This document shows, in pieces, positions 1-10,159 of a stretch of 64,000 nt of DNA; positions within the stretch are counted from its first letter, which is position 1; every line of letters starts with the position of its first letter. The notes beneath the pieces are model-generated. The model saw only the letters and a list, made by a program, of their open reading frames with translations, was not told the DNA's origin and made no database searches. Both the position numbers and the translations under genes were made by a program. This stretch comes from Flavimaricola marinus (GTDB lineage Bacteria > Pseudomonadota > Alphaproteobacteria > Rhodobacterales > Rhodobacteraceae), in contig NZ_FXZK01000001.1 of the NCBI RefSeq assembly GCF_900184895.1, forward strand, positions 868,001 through 932,000. The letters are read 5' to 3'.

Positions 1-167
1 CCCTCATCGCTGGCCAACTGGCCGACCTCGCGCTCCAACGCGGCCTCGTCCCGGTCGACAAAGACGACATTCGCACCCTGATCGACGAAGTGGCGGGCAA
101 TCGCAAGGCCAACACCATGGGCCGCGCCCGTCACAATCGCAGTCTTGCCGGAAATCGAAAAGGACAT
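1..167 (-). CDS. SDR family oxidoreductase, N-terminal part (runs off window)
   Basis: Only the first 55 or so codons are inside the window; the gene continues beyond position 1. The translation begins MSFSISGKTAIVTGAAHGVG, which is the Rossmann opening of a short-chain dehydrogenase/reductase: the TGxxxGxG nucleotide-binding motif is present (TGAAHGVG), and an acidic residue follows the second strand (FVDRDE), which favours NAD(H) over NADP(H). The ATG at 167 has a good ribosome binding site (AGGAGA) in the 17-bp gap after rsmC, so it is probably the last or a later gene of the clpS-rsmC operon. Substrate cannot be told from this fragment. Confidence 0.85.
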   Translation of the reverse strand, partial: MSFSISGKTAIVTGAAHGVGLAIARHFVDQGANVVFVDRDEAALEREVGQLASDE

Positions 168-184
168 GAGGTTCTCCTAGGGGA

Positions 185-1162
185 TCACGCTTTTTTCGGT
201 CGGATCGCGCAGAACACTTTGAACGCAGAATCTCCACCCGCCTCGTCCACACGGACAAAGGCTTCACGCAGGTGGGCCTCATAGGGCAAATGTCGGTTGG
301 CAACAAGCCAGAGCTGCCCTCCGGGGACCAGCATCGCGGCCGCCGCTGTGATGAAGGCGCGGCCGAGGCTGGGGTCCGCGGCGCGGCCCGTGTGAAACGG
401 CGGGTTGGTGACGATGGCACCGTATTTCGCTTCTGGGGTGAACTGGGTGGCGTCGGCCCAATGGAAATGGGCGCGCGGGTCGGTGATGTTCTGGCGGGCA
501 CAGTCCAGCGCCAGCGCCTCGGCCTCGACCAGATCGAGATGGGTCACGCCCTCACGCTTGAGGATCGCGGCAGAGAGATAGCCCCACCCCGCGCCCAGAT
601 CGGCCACGCGAGACGGCAGCTTGCCCGGCAAGGCGTCGGCGAGCAGGGCGGAGCCGCGATCGATCGCGCCGTCCGAGAACACGCCCGGCTGGGTGACAAA
701 GCCCTCCGGCCCGGCACTTGGCGGCGGCGCGGCCCAATCGGACAAATCCACGCCCTCGGTCTTGAACCAGAACAGGCGGCCGTGGGATTTGGTGATGCTC
801 GGCAAATCGCCCAAGCGTTTGCGCAGATCGCGCCACAGGCTATCGACACCGTCGGTCTTCTGGCCGTCGACCACGACGACCGGGGCCTTGGTCACCGCCT
901 CGGCCAGCATCGCGCGGGCCAGGGCCTTGGCACGGGGCACCACCACGATCACCAGATCGGAGGGGGTGAGCTCCTTGGACACGGCATAGCCCATCGTCTC
1001 CCAATAGGAGACGTCGGGCGCAAAGCTGTGGACGATATCAGCCTGGTCAGGCGACAAGGCGGCAAGATCATAGGCCAGAGGCGGGCGCATCACGACAGCC
1101 TTGCCCGCAGGTGCGGTCAGCAGTCCGTCGTCAAAGGCGGTTGTCAAACGGGATGTGGACAT
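185..1162 (-). CDS. rsmC: Class I SAM-dependent methyltransferase, RsmC-like
   Basis: A 325-residue protein with the two-domain layout of 16S rRNA (guanine-N2) methyltransferases of the RsmC/RlmG type: a degenerate N-terminal methyltransferase-like half, then a catalytic half with the SAM-binding loop VADLGAGWGYLS near residue 186 and the NPPFH catalytic motif at about residue 253. NPPF(H) marks N-methylation of guanine or adenine. RsmC in E. coli modifies G1207 of 16S rRNA; that exact target is inferred here. It lies 24 bp downstream of clpS and 17 bp upstream of an SDR gene on the same strand, so the three are probably cotranscribed. Confidence 0.85.
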   Translation of the reverse strand: MSTSRLTTAFDDGLLTAPAGKAVVMRPPLAYDLAALSPDQADIVHSFAPDVSYWETMGYAVSKELTPSDLVIVVVPRAKALARAMLAEAVTKAPVVVVDGQKTDGVDSLWRDLRKRLGDLPSITKSHGRLFWFKTEGVDLSDWAAPPPSAGPEGFVTQPGVFSDGAIDRGSALLADALPGKLPSRVADLGAGWGYLSAAILKREGVTHLDLVEAEALALDCARQNITDPRAHFHWADATQFTPEAKYGAIVTNPPFHTGRAADPSLGRAFITAAAAMLVPGGQLWLVANRHLPYEAHLREAFVRVDEAGGDSAFKVFCAIRPKKA

Positions 1163-1186
1163 CAGGGCAGAGCGCGAACCGCGCCC

Positions 1187-1507
1187 CTACTCCTTTTCCA
1201 TTGTGCATTGCAGCGGATGCTGGTGACGCTGGGCGAAATCCATGACCAAGGCAACCTTGGTCTCGGCGATCTCGTGGCTGAACACGCCGACCACGGCGAT
1301 TCCCTTCTTGTGAACGGTCAGCATGATCTCGAAGGCCTGCGCATGGGTCATGCCAAAGAACCGCTCCAGAACGTGGACGACAAACTCCATCGGAGTGTAA
1401 TCGTCGTTCAGGATCAGCACCTTATAGAGCGGGGGACGCTTTGTCTTGGTGCGCGTTTCAAGCTTGACGCCAACGTCCCCGTCGTCTCCATCCTTGTCTG
1501 CCATCAT
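1187..1507 (-). CDS. clpS: ATP-dependent Clp protease adaptor ClpS
   Basis: ClpS binds the N-domain of ClpA and hands it N-degron substrates. The sequence shows the family core: [12 protein letters not shown], which lines the substrate pocket, followed by a helix-rich region and [17 protein letters not shown]. The N-terminal 25 residues are charged and flexible, as usual. An upstream ATG at 1525 is in frame, but CAGAGA sits 7 nt before the ATG at 1507 and nothing comparable precedes 1525, so the shorter form (106 residues) is chosen; ATG 1504 is also possible. First gene of a likely clpS-rsmC-SDR operon, divergent from the HAD gene at 1613. Confidence 0.93.
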   Translation of the reverse strand: MMADKDGDDGDVGVKLETRTKTKRPPLYKVLILNDDYTPMEFVVHVLERFFGMTHAQAFEIMLTVHKKGIAVVGVFSHEIAETKVALVMDFAQRHQHPLQCTMEKE

Positions 1508-1612
1508 GTAGAAATCTCTGAGCATGGGCGTCCATGTGTTTCCGAAGGGATTAGAGGCTTATATAAGGCACTTAGCCCACATGAAAAGGCGCAATTCCAG
1601 AGGAGAGACAAG

Positions 1613-2311
1613 TTGGGGCAGAGATATCGGTGGACAATCGGTTTCGACGCCGACGACACGTTGTGGCACAACGAACGGTTCTTCCAACTGACGCAGGCGC
1701 GGTTCGCCGAGTTGCTGGCCGACTTCACCGATCCCGACGCTCTGTCCGAGACTCTGATGGCCGCCGAGCGGCGCAACCTCGGGCGCTACGGCTTCGGGGT
1801 CAAAGGCTTCGTGCTGTCGATGATCGAAACCGCCATCGACGTCACCGACGCCAAGGTTCCGGCCACGGTCATCGCGGAGCTGATCCGGGCCGGGCAGGAC
1901 ATGCTCGAACACCCGATCGAACTCCTTCCGCACGCCGCCGAGGCGATCGGCGCATTGGCTCCAGAGGCCGAGATCGTGCTGATCACCAAGGGAGACCTGT
2001 TGGACCAGGAACGCAAGCTGGCGCAATCCGGCCTCGGCGACCTTTTCGACGCGGTCGAGATCGTCAGCGACAAGACCCCGGATGTCTACGCCCGGATCTT
2101 CGCCCGGCACGGCGCGACAGCCGCGATGATGGTCGGCAATTCGATGCGTTCCGACGTGTTGCCGGCAATCGAGGCAGGCGGTTGGGGCGTGCATGTACCG
2201 CACGATCTGACATGGGCCTATGAGCACGCCGAGGCGCCGTCGACCCACCCGCGATTCCGCGAAATCGAGTCTCTCGCAGCCCTTCCGGAACTTGTGGCAG
2301 CGCTGCCCTAG
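1613..2311 (+). CDS. HAD family hydrolase
   Basis: A 232-residue haloacid dehalogenase-like hydrolase. Motif I is IGFDADDTLWHN (nucleophile D and D+2 general acid), motif II is in VLITKGD, motif III/IV in VSDKTPD...MVGNSMRSDV. The cap is helical, typical of YjjG/phosphoglycolate phosphatase-type enzymes acting on small phosphorylated metabolites; the substrate is not predictable. The reading frame stays open far upstream, but that part is antisense to clpS and rsmC. The start is taken as TTG at 1613 because AGGAGA (1601-1606) lies 6 nt before it and the HAD motif begins eight residues later. Confidence 0.88.
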   Translation: MGQRYRWTIGFDADDTLWHNERFFQLTQARFAELLADFTDPDALSETLMAAERRNLGRYGFGVKGFVLSMIETAIDVTDAKVPATVIAELIRAGQDMLEHPIELLPHAAEAIGALAPEAEIVLITKGDLLDQERKLAQSGLGDLFDAVEIVSDKTPDVYARIFARHGATAAMMVGNSMRSDVLPAIEAGGWGVHVPHDLTWAYEHAEAPSTHPRFREIESLAALPELVAALP

Positions 2312-2502
2312 TCTCGCCACAATCCCGCCACAATGCCCTATCTTGCGGCCACTATTTCGCCATCCCCTACATTTCGGGCAACCGGACGAGCATCGCACTG
2401 AAAGTAACTGAATTTAGGGTATTTTCGGAATTGCTCGGTCGTGTTAGCTTTGCTGCAAATCATAAGGCACCCGGAAAACCGGGGCCATGAGGCAGTAAAA
2501 GG

Positions 2503-4077
2503 GTGAGCGACGTGGCTAGTCGTCTGGGACAGACGGCCCGTATCGGGCTATTGATGATCTTTGTGCTGTGTGCTGGTGCTCTTGCGCCGACAGTCGGCAA
2601 AACCGCACCCTACGCCGCTATGGTGATGGACGCCCGGACCGGCGAGGTTCTGCATTCGCGCAACGCCGACACCCGGTTGCATCCGGCCTCGCTCACCAAG
2701 ATGATGACGATCTACATCGCATTTCAGGCGATCCAGCGGGGCGAGATCAGCCTCGATACCGAAGTCACGATCACCTCCGCCGCCTCCAGCGAACCGCCCT
2801 CCAAGCTCGGGCTGCGCACCGGCCAGACGATCCGTCTGCGCTATCTGATCCGGGCCGCGGCGGTGAAGTCCGCCAATGACGCCGCAACCGCCATCGGGAT
2901 CGCCATCGGCGGCTCCGAAGAGGCTTTCGCCGCCCGGATGAACGCCACCGCACAGGCGATGGGCATGACGAGCACCACGTTTCGCAACATGCACGGCCTC
3001 ACGGAATCGGGGCACATGTCCACGGCACGGGATATGAGCGTGCTGGGTCGGCATATCATCTACGACTATCCGCAGTATTATAACCTGTTCTCGCGGCGCT
3101 CCGCCGATGCGGGCATTGCACAGGTGAACAACACCAACCGGCGCTTCCTCGACAGCTACGAAGGGGCCGACGGGATCAAGACCGGCTTCACCAACGCGGC
3201 CGGGTACAACCTCGTCGCCTCGGCGCAGCGCGGTCAGGTGCGGATCATCGCGACGGTCTTCGGCGGCACCTCCACGGCCAACCGGAATGCCCGGGTGGCC
3301 GAACTGCTCGACATGGGCTTTGCGCGGGCGCCGGGGCGCGCAACGGTCAGGGCGCCCGCGCTGCCGGCCTACCGGTCCACGCCCGCGCCGGCCCCCACGC
3401 AAACGGCAGAGCCTGAATTGGTCGCTGGGAACCAGAACCCGCCCACCGCCGTCGCCCGAACGATCAGGGTCAGCGGTCAGGTGCAAAGCAGCATCAGGCC
3501 AGAGGCGCGGCCTTCCGGCGAAGAGCCGGTCCTCGTCGCGGCGGCGACCGAGGCCATCGACGACGCATTGGCGCTGGCGCTCGCCGCGCCCGCGGAAGTG
3601 GCCGAAACTGCCACGGAGGTCGCCGAGGCAGCGACAGACGTCATCGAAGAGGCCCTGCCGGAAACGGCCGCAGCCGTGCAACTGGCCTCGGCCTCCGAAC
3701 TCGCGCCCGCCACCATCGAGACGTTGCCGGAGGTTCGCCCCGCCGAGATCATCATGACAGCGGCAGACATCGCGCCGGCCAATACCGTCCCGACGGCCGA
3801 ACCCGAGGTCGTCACCCGGATTTCGACCTCAGGCGGGCGGCATTGGGGGATCAACGTCGGGCGCTACGGTTCTCGCTACGAGGCCGAGCGGACACTGATC
3901 CAGGTCGCCCTCTCCGAGCCATCGGCACTCGACGGCGCGCTGCGGCGCATCCTGCAAAGGTCCGGTGGGTTCGATGCCAATTTCATGGGGCTCACCCGCG
4001 AAGGCGCGGATCTGGCCTGCCGCAGGCTTCAGGCACGGGGCACCACCTGCTTCATGATCGGCACCGACGAAAGCTGA
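2503..4077 (+). CDS. D-alanyl-D-alanine carboxypeptidase (PBP5/6 family) with SPOR-like C-terminus
   Basis: Secreted low-molecular-mass penicillin-binding protein that trims the terminal D-Ala from peptidoglycan pentapeptides. A hydrophobic signal segment (about residues 12-33) precedes the peptidase S11 domain. The three active-site motifs are all present: SLTK with Ser63 as nucleophile, SAN in VKSANDAA, and KTG in GIKTGFTN. After the catalytic domain (to about residue 270) comes an Ala/Glu/Pro-rich linker of about 170 residues and a C-terminal stretch starting near HWGINVGRYGSRYEAE that resembles a SPOR domain, which binds denuded septal glycan. The GTG start at 2503 is the only good start before the signal peptide; its ribosome binding site is weak. 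Convergent with yejF. Confidence 0.92.
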   Translation: MSDVASRLGQTARIGLLMIFVLCAGALAPTVGKTAPYAAMVMDARTGEVLHSRNADTRLHPASLTKMMTIYIAFQAIQRGEISLDTEVTITSAASSEPPSKLGLRTGQTIRLRYLIRAAAVKSANDAATAIGIAIGGSEEAFAARMNATAQAMGMTSTTFRNMHGLTESGHMSTARDMSVLGRHIIYDYPQYYNLFSRRSADAGIAQVNNTNRRFLDSYEGADGIKTGFTNAAGYNLVASAQRGQVRIIATVFGGTSTANRNARVAELLDMGFARAPGRATVRAPALPAYRSTPAPAPTQTAEPELVAGNQNPPTAVARTIRVSGQVQSSIRPEARPSGEEPVLVAAATEAIDDALALALAAPAEVAETATEVAEAATDVIEEALPETAAAVQLASASELAPATIETLPEVRPAEIIMTAADIAPANTVPTAEPEVVTRISTSGGRHWGINVGRYGSRYEAERTLIQVALSEPSALDGALRRILQRSGGFDANFMGLTREGADLACRRLQARGTTCFMIGTDES

Positions 4078-4124
4078 CAAAAACGACAACTGACACAGGC
4101 GAGGGGCCGGGTTCCGATAACCGC

Positions 4125-4158
4125 GGCCCCTTCATCTTGGCAAGAAAACTCAATCCGG
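4125..4158 (-). repeat. Dispersed gene-border element, copy 1 (degenerate)
   Basis: On the minus strand this reads GAGTTTTCTTGCCAAGATGAAGGGGCC. It contains the shared core of a short element found at least six times in the window, but lacks the CTCC/GGAG stem seen in other copies. It lies between the convergent ends of the D,D-carboxypeptidase gene and yejF. Confidence 0.5.
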
Positions 4159-4180
4159 CAATAGCCACCGCGAGCAATGC

Positions 4181-5782
4181 TCAGGCAGACGCGGATTGGT
4201 CCACAAAAGCCGCAGCCATCAACGCCTTGGTATAGTCGGACTCGGGCGCGTCAAAGACCGACGCCGCATCCCCGGCCTCCACCACATCGCCGTTGCGCAT
4301 CACCATCACCTTGTGGCTCAGGGCGCGAACAACCTTGAGGTCGTGGCTGATGAACAGATAGGCCAGCCCGTATTTCACCTGCAACCGGCGCAGCAGATCG
4401 ACGATCTGGACCTGCACCGTCATGTCGAGCGCCGAGGTCGGCTCGTCCAGCACGATCAACTGCGGCCGCAGGATCAGGGCGCGGGCAATCGCAATACGCT
4501 GACGCTGCCCACCAGAGAATTCATGGGGATAGCGGTCCATAAGCGTCGGATCGAGGCCCACCTCGGTCATGATCTCGGCGACCATCTCGCGGGCATTGCG
4601 CCCTCGGGCGACACCGTGAACGCCCAACCCCTCCGCGATGATCTGCTCCACGGTCATGCGCGGGCTCAGGCTGCCGAACGGGTCTTGAAACACGATCTGC
4701 ATGGCCGAGCGGACAGAGCGCAACTGGCGCTGGTTCAGGTCGTCGATCCGCTTGCCATGCAGGGTGATCGGCCCTTCCGAGCGGATCAGGCGCATGATGG
4801 CGAGAGCGAGGGTCGTCTTGCCCGAGCCGCTTTCCCCGACGATGCCGACGGTCTCCCCGGCGCGGACGCTCAGCGTCGCGGCGTTGACCGCCTTCACGTA
4901 TCCGGACGTGCGCTTGAGCAAGCCGCGATAGATCGGGAACCAGATGCGCAGATCCTCGGTCGTCGCCACGACCTCCGCGCCCTCGGGAACGGGGGCCGGC
5001 AAACCGGTCGATTCGGCGGCGAGCAGCATCTGGGTATAGGGGTGCTGCGGGTTGGCAAAGATCTCGGCCGTCGGACCCTGCTCCACGATCTCACCGTCCT
5101 TCATCACGCAGACCCGGTCGGCAATGCGGCGGACGATGGTCAGGTCGTGGGTGATAAACAGCATGGACATACCCATCCGGCCCTTGAGGTCCGCGAGCAG
5201 CTCGAGAATCTGCGCCTGAATGGTCACGTCCAGTGCGGTCGTCGGCTCATCCGCGATCAACAGCTCCGGGCCGTTCGCAAGGGCCATGGCGATCATCACC
5301 CGCTGGCGCTGGCCACCGGACAGTTGGTGCGGATAGGCACCCAGCCGGGTTTCGGGGTCGCGGATGCCGACCTGCGTAAGGAGTTCAATGATCTTGGCCC
5401 GCACCGCCGGTCCGCGCAGCCCCTGATGCAACTCGATGCTCTCGGCCAACTGCTTTTCCAGCGTGTGCAGCGGGTTCAGCGAGGTCATCGGCTCCTGAAA
5501 GATGAAGCTGATGTCATTGCCGCGCACACGGCGCAAATCGGCCTCGCTCGCGGTGGTCATCTCTTGCCCGTCGTAGTTGACCTGACCGCTCACCTCGGCG
5601 CTATCGCCCAGCAAGCGCACGGCAGAGAGCGCGGTCACAGACTTGCCCGACCCGCTCTCACCCACCAGAGCGACAGTCTCGCCCTTGTCGACATGGAAGG
5701 TCACGCCGCGCACGGCATCGGTATAGGCGCCATCCTGACGAAAGCGGACCACCAGATCCTTCACATCCAGAATACGGCTCAC
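4181..5782 (-). CDS. yejF: Oligopeptide/microcin C-type ABC transporter, double ATP-binding protein
   Basis: A 533-residue protein with two fused ABC ATPase domains, the hallmark of YejF. Each half has a Walker A ([13 protein letters not shown] near residue 40 and [13 protein letters not shown] near residue 315), an LSGGQRQRV or FSGGQRQRI signature, and a Walker B followed by DEPT. Both halves look catalytically complete. It powers uptake through YejB/YejE of peptides delivered by YejA. The GTG start overlaps the yejE stop (GTGA), so translation is coupled. Last gene of the yejABEF operon. Confidence 0.93.
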   Translation of the reverse strand: MSRILDVKDLVVRFRQDGAYTDAVRGVTFHVDKGETVALVGESGSGKSVTALSAVRLLGDSAEVSGQVNYDGQEMTTASEADLRRVRGNDISFIFQEPMTSLNPLHTLEKQLAESIELHQGLRGPAVRAKIIELLTQVGIRDPETRLGAYPHQLSGGQRQRVMIAMALANGPELLIADEPTTALDVTIQAQILELLADLKGRMGMSMLFITHDLTIVRRIADRVCVMKDGEIVEQGPTAEIFANPQHPYTQMLLAAESTGLPAPVPEGAEVVATTEDLRIWFPIYRGLLKRTSGYVKAVNAATLSVRAGETVGIVGESGSGKTTLALAIMRLIRSEGPITLHGKRIDDLNQRQLRSVRSAMQIVFQDPFGSLSPRMTVEQIIAEGLGVHGVARGRNAREMVAEIMTEVGLDPTLMDRYPHEFSGGQRQRIAIARALILRPQLIVLDEPTSALDMTVQVQIVDLLRRLQVKYGLAYLFISHDLKVVRALSHKVMVMRNGDVVEAGDAASVFDAPESDYTKALMAAAFVDQSASA

Positions 5783-6939
5783 GAGAAGGTCTTTCTGGGG
5801 TCGAACGCATCGCGGACCCCCTCAAAGATGAACACCAGCAACGACAGCATGATCGCAAAGGTGAAAAACGCGGTGAAGCCCAGCCACGGGGCCTGCAGGT
5901 TCTGCTTGGCCTGCAAGGTCAATTCGCCGAGGGACGGCGCCGATGACGGCAGGCCAAAGCCCAGAAAGTCGAGCGCCGCCAGCCCGCCGATCGCACCGGT
6001 AATCAGGAACGGCAGCATGGTGACGGTGGCCACCATCGCATTGGGCAGCATATGGCGGAACATGATCACCCGGTTCGAGACGCCCAGGGCGCGGGCCGCG
6101 CGGACATATTCGAAATTCCGGGCGCGCAGGAATTCGGCCCTCACCACGCCGACCAAGGCTGGCCAGCCGAACAGGATGGTCAAGAACACCAAGAGCCAGA
6201 AACTTCGGCCCAATATCGCAAACACGATGATGATGACGTAGAGCGACGGCATCCCTGTCCAGATCTCGATAAAGCGCTGAAAGATCAGGTCGGTCCAGCC
6301 GCCGAAATAGCCCTGCACCGCACCCGCCAGAATGCCGACCAGCGATGAGCCGACCGTCACCAGAATGGCAAAGATGATCGACAATCGGAAACCATAGATG
6401 ATCCGGGCCGTCACATCGCGCTTGGTGTCATCGGTGCCCAGCCAGTTGGTCTCGGATGGCGGGGCCGGAGCGACGCCCGGCACATCGACAATCGTGTCGT
6501 AGGAATAGGGAATCACCGGCCAGAGCATCCAGCCGCGCGAAAAACCCTCGATATCGAGGGTCTCACCGGCCTCTACGGCGGTGATCAACGCGTTCGGACC
6601 GTCAAAGCACTCCTCCAGTCCGCCGGTCACGATCAGACAGCCAACTTCGGGGTCGCCGTAAGCGGCTTCGGTCGGGAAATCGCCTCCGAAATCCCGCTCG
6701 GAGTAGAACGAAAAGACCGGCATCCGAATCTCGCCGCGATAGCTGACCATGATCGGCTTGTCGTTGGCGATGAACTCGGCGAACAGCGACACGACGAACA
6801 GAACGGTAAAGATCCAAAGCGACCACACCGCCCGGCGGTTGCGTTTGAAATTGCGCCAACGGCGCTTGTTCAGCGGTGACAGCCACGCCTTGCGGGGCGG
6901 TCTGGTCACCACGTCATCTGTCTGTGCAGGGTCGGACAT
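5779..6939 (-). CDS. yejE: ABC transporter permease YejE
   Basis: A 386-residue inner-membrane permease of the oligopeptide (Dpp/Opp) class. One N-terminal transmembrane helix (about residues 37-55) is followed by a roughly 130-residue periplasmic insert, then a five-helix core carrying the EAA loop (FEYVRAARALGVSNRVIMFRH) that docks with the ATPase. The insert after TM1 distinguishes YejE from DppC. The ATG overlaps the yejB stop (TGATG) and its own stop overlaps the yejF start, so B, E and F are tightly coupled. Confidence 0.93.
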   Translation of the reverse strand: MSDPAQTDDVVTRPPRKAWLSPLNKRRWRNFKRNRRAVWSLWIFTVLFVVSLFAEFIANDKPIMVSYRGEIRMPVFSFYSERDFGGDFPTEAAYGDPEVGCLIVTGGLEECFDGPNALITAVEAGETLDIEGFSRGWMLWPVIPYSYDTIVDVPGVAPAPPSETNWLGTDDTKRDVTARIIYGFRLSIIFAILVTVGSSLVGILAGAVQGYFGGWTDLIFQRFIEIWTGMPSLYVIIIVFAILGRSFWLLVFLTILFGWPALVGVVRAEFLRARNFEYVRAARALGVSNRVIMFRHMLPNAMVATVTMLPFLITGAIGGLAALDFLGFGLPSSAPSLGELTLQAKQNLQAPWLGFTAFFTFAIMLSLLVFIFEGVRDAFDPRKTFS

Positions 6940-8012
6940 CAGCCTCGGCTCTCAAAATCAATGCGGGGGTCGATGAACACATAGGTCAGATCGGTGATGA
7001 TCCCGATTACCAGACCGATCAGCGAAAACGCGAACAGGGTCCCAAAGACGACCGGGTAATCGCGGGCCACGGCGGCCTCGAAGCCGAGGCGGCCCAACCC
7101 ATCGAGCGAGAACAGCGTCTCGATGATCAGCGATCCGCCAAAGAACACCCCGATGAACAGCGCCGGAAAGCCCGAGATCACGATCAGCATGGCGTTGCGA
7201 AAGACATGGCCATAAAGGACGCGGCTTTCGGTCAGGCCCTTTGCCTTGGCCGTCATCACATACTGCTTCTTGATCTCGTCGAGAAAGCTGTTCTTGGTCA
7301 GCAGCGTCAGCGTGGCAAAGGCCGAGATCGTCGAGGCCAGCACCGGCAGGGTGATATGCCAGAAATAGTCGACGATCTTGCCAAACAGGCTCAGGGTTTC
7401 CCAATCGTCGCTTGTCAGGCCACGCAGCGGAAAGAACCGCCAGTAGGAACCGCCGGCGAACAGGACGATCAGCAGGATGGCGAACAGGAAGCCGGGGATG
7501 GCATAGCCCACGATGATCGCGCCGCTGGTCCACGTGTCGAAGGACGAACCGTCACGGACGGCCTTGCGGATGCCCAAGGGGATCGACACCATATAGGCGA
7601 TTAACGTCGACCAGAGGCCAAGCGTGATCGACACCGGCATCTTTTCGACCACCAGATCGAAGACGCTGATCGACCGGAACCAGCTTTCGCCGAAATCAAA
7701 GCGGACATAGTCCCAGATCATCAACAGGAATCGCTCGACGGGTGGCTTGTCAAAGCCGAACTCTTTCTCGAGCTGGGCGATGAACTCCGGGCTCAATCCC
7801 CGGCCGCCGATATAGGAGCTGTCGTCGTTCTCGACGATCTCGCTGCCGCCGCCCGAGATCCCCTCGAACACGTCGCCGCTGCCCTCCATCTGGGCGATGA
7901 TCTGCTCGATCGGGCCACCGGGGACGAATTGGATCAGCGCAAAGTTGAGGATCATGATCCCGAGCAACGTCGGGATCACGAGCAGAAAACGGCGCAGGAT
8001 ATAAGCACCCAT
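6939..8012 (-). CDS. yejB: ABC transporter permease YejB
   Basis: A 357-residue DppB/OppB-type permease with six predicted membrane helices. It begins [20 protein letters not shown], the standard first helix of this family, and has the EAA loop around [20 protein letters not shown] and the [20 protein letters not shown] segment seen in DppB-like permeases. An extended, acidic periplasmic loop after TM1 ([19 protein letters not shown]) is typical of YejB. Forty bases downstream of yejA. Confidence 0.93.
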   Translation of the reverse strand: MGAYILRRFLLVIPTLLGIMILNFALIQFVPGGPIEQIIAQMEGSGDVFEGISGGGSEIVENDDSSYIGGRGLSPEFIAQLEKEFGFDKPPVERFLLMIWDYVRFDFGESWFRSISVFDLVVEKMPVSITLGLWSTLIAYMVSIPLGIRKAVRDGSSFDTWTSGAIIVGYAIPGFLFAILLIVLFAGGSYWRFFPLRGLTSDDWETLSLFGKIVDYFWHITLPVLASTISAFATLTLLTKNSFLDEIKKQYVMTAKAKGLTESRVLYGHVFRNAMLIVISGFPALFIGVFFGGSLIIETLFSLDGLGRLGFEAAVARDYPVVFGTLFAFSLIGLVIGIITDLTYVFIDPRIDFESRG

Positions 8013-8052
8013 CGCTTATCGTCTCACATCAATCGCCGGGGCGCGGTTTGGC

Positions 8053-9972
8053 TCAGATCGCACCGGCAGCCTCAAGCGCGGCCGCGGCCTCTGCGTCGAA
8101 CCACCAGAAATCCAGCTCGCCCGTCGCCAGTGGCGGCAACTCTTCGGGATGACGATACATGTCGTAGTAGGCGACCCAGTTCTGATCGTTGAACCATTGC
8201 GGCACCGTGAATTTTTCGGCACGGAGCACGCGGTCAAAGGCGCGAGTGGCGATCTTCAGCTCTTCGAGCGTCTCCGCCCCCGTGACATTCGGGATCATCC
8301 GGTCGACGGCGTCGCTGCGCAGCCGCATCAGGTTGCGCGAACTGTCGTCGGCGGTCGTCGAAGCAAACCACTGCTCCAGCTCGAATCCCGGCTCGAATCC
8401 CATCGCGATGGAGTGGTTGGCGAGGTCGAAATCGCCAGACCGCAGCCGCTCCACATATTGGGCGGTATCGACACGGTCGAGCTTGGCGGCCACGCCAAGG
8501 CGTTCGAGGTTTTCGATATAGGGGTTCACGATGCGGTCAAACAGCGGGCTACGCTGAAGGAACACCACCTCTAGAAGCTGACCATCCTTGCGGCGCATCC
8601 CGTCGTCACCGGCAACCCAGCCGGCATCGTCGAGCAACTGACCGGCGGCGCGATAGACGCTGCGGGCCGGGGTGTTGTTCTCCACGCCGTTGACCGGCGC
8701 CAAAGGCGCCTCATCGGTCAGGATGCTGGCATCCAGCAAACCGTCATCCACCAAAGGCTGCAATAGGGCGACCTCCTCGGGGGTGGGGGCGCCAACAGCG
8801 CCCAGATCGGTGTTGGGCCAGAACCCCTGCGGACGGGCATAGAGACCGTAGAACAGCGTTTCGTTCGACCATTCAAAGTTGAACATCATGCCGATGGCTT
8901 CGCGGACCCGCGGGTCCTGCCACTTCGGCGTATCGAGGTTGAAGACAAAGCTCTGCGCCGTGCCGACGCTGCCATCGGGGATCTCCTCCTGAACGACATA
9001 GCCGCTTTGAAGGGCCGGGAAATCATAGCCCGTGGCCCAATCGCGCGAGGAATTCTCGGTGCGGAAGGTATATTCACCGGCCTTGAAACCCTCGAACGCC
9101 GCCGAGCCATCGGCGAAATACTCGACCCGGATACGATCGAAATTGTTGCGGCCGATGTTGAACGGGATCTCCGCGCCCCAATAGTCGGGATTGCGGGCGT
9201 AGATCACTTGGCGGTTGTAGTCGAAACTCTCGAGCACATAGGCGCCCGTGGTCAGGAACGGCGCGTCGATGCTCTCGTCCAGCCGTGTGCCTGTTTCCTC
9301 GAACCACGCCTTCGAGAAGACCGGGATGCCGCCGGTGTAGGAGATCTTCTCGCGCTCGGGGATCAGATCGGAAAAGGTAAAGGTGATGCGGTATGGGCTT
9401 TCGATCGCAATATCGGTCACCCAGCCCTGCCGGACGGAACGGTATTCCGAGATGCCCTGCTCAAGAAACAGGTTGAAGCTGAACTCGACATCCTCTGCGG
9501 TCATCGGACGGCCGTCGGAGAACGTCACATCGTCGCGCAGGTTATAGGTCACGAAAGACAGGTCCTCGGGATACTCCATCGAGGTGCAGAGGAAGCAATA
9601 CATGCCGTAGGGGTCGTCGGCGGTCGAGGTCAGAACCGCTTCGCCGCCGATGGTCGCAAGTGCCGCGCCGACGCCGACGCGGGCATAGGGGTTGAAGCTG
9701 TCAAAGCTGCCCTGCGACCAGATCGAGATTTCGCCGCCCTTCGGGGCGTCCGGGTTCACATAGTCCAGGTGCGGGAAATCGGCATCGTATTTCAACGCGC
9801 CGAAGTTGGAATAGCCGTGGCTGACGGTCACATCCTGCGACCACGCCTGCCCGGCCCAGAGCGCACCGGCGATGACGACGGCAGAGCCCAGCAAGAACGG
9901 GCGGCTCAGAGCCCCGGCAAGCGCCGCCGACTGCACTGCGGCGGCAGAGGAATTCTCGGATCGGTTCGGCAT
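8053..9972 (-). CDS. yejA: Extracellular oligopeptide-binding protein YejA-like
   Basis: A 639-residue periplasmic solute-binding protein of family 5 (SBP_bac_5). A long signal region with hydrophobic core at about residues 27-45 ends in an AWSQ-like cleavage site. The mature part begins HGYSNFGALKYDADFPHLDYVNPDAPKGGE, the YejA opening. The ATG at 9972 is preferred over an upstream in-frame ATG at 10041 because GGGAGA precedes it at proper spacing. YejA in enterobacteria collects short peptides and microcin C; in marine alphaproteobacteria a peptide-scavenging role is likely. Confidence 0.92.
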   Translation of the reverse strand: MPNRSENSSAAAVQSAALAGALSRPFLLGSAVVIAGALWAGQAWSQDVTVSHGYSNFGALKYDADFPHLDYVNPDAPKGGEISIWSQGSFDSFNPYARVGVGAALATIGGEAVLTSTADDPYGMYCFLCTSMEYPEDLSFVTYNLRDDVTFSDGRPMTAEDVEFSFNLFLEQGISEYRSVRQGWVTDIAIESPYRITFTFSDLIPEREKISYTGGIPVFSKAWFEETGTRLDESIDAPFLTTGAYVLESFDYNRQVIYARNPDYWGAEIPFNIGRNNFDRIRVEYFADGSAAFEGFKAGEYTFRTENSSRDWATGYDFPALQSGYVVQEEIPDGSVGTAQSFVFNLDTPKWQDPRVREAIGMMFNFEWSNETLFYGLYARPQGFWPNTDLGAVGAPTPEEVALLQPLVDDGLLDASILTDEAPLAPVNGVENNTPARSVYRAAGQLLDDAGWVAGDDGMRRKDGQLLEVVFLQRSPLFDRIVNPYIENLERLGVAAKLDRVDTAQYVERLRSGDFDLANHSIAMGFEPGFELEQWFASTTADDSSRNLMRLRSDAVDRMIPNVTGAETLEELKIATRAFDRVLRAEKFTVPQWFNDQNWVAYYDMYRHPEELPPLATGELDFWWFDAEAAAALEAAGAI

Positions 9973-10100
9973 CAAAGGTCTCCCGGTCTTTTGTTGCTCT
10001 GTTTTTATGAGAATGAAGCTAAAGGCGGCAATGTCGAACATTCAAGTTATGATTCTGTAATCTTTTCGTCATCGGCCCGCCAAGACCCACCTCATCGCAC

Positions 10101-10131
10101 AAAAAAAACGCCGCCCCAAAAAGGAGCGGCG
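10101..10131 (-). terminator. Rho-independent terminator of the cytochrome c gene
   Basis: On the minus strand a nine-pair stem (10131-10123 with 10117-10109, CGCCGCTCC/GGGGCGGCG, one G-U pair) with a five-base T loop is followed by eight T residues. It lies 29 bases past the stop of the cytochrome gene and before yejA, separating the two transcription units. Confidence 0.9.
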
Positions 10132-10159
10132 TCGACACTTTTGCGATCAAACCAGAGGA

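Noticed and set aside
272-1612. Long plus-strand open frame leading into the HAD gene
   Set aside because: Antisense to rsmC and clpS, low-complexity Arg/Gly/Ala composition; the recognised HAD domain and a good ribosome binding site begin only at 1613.
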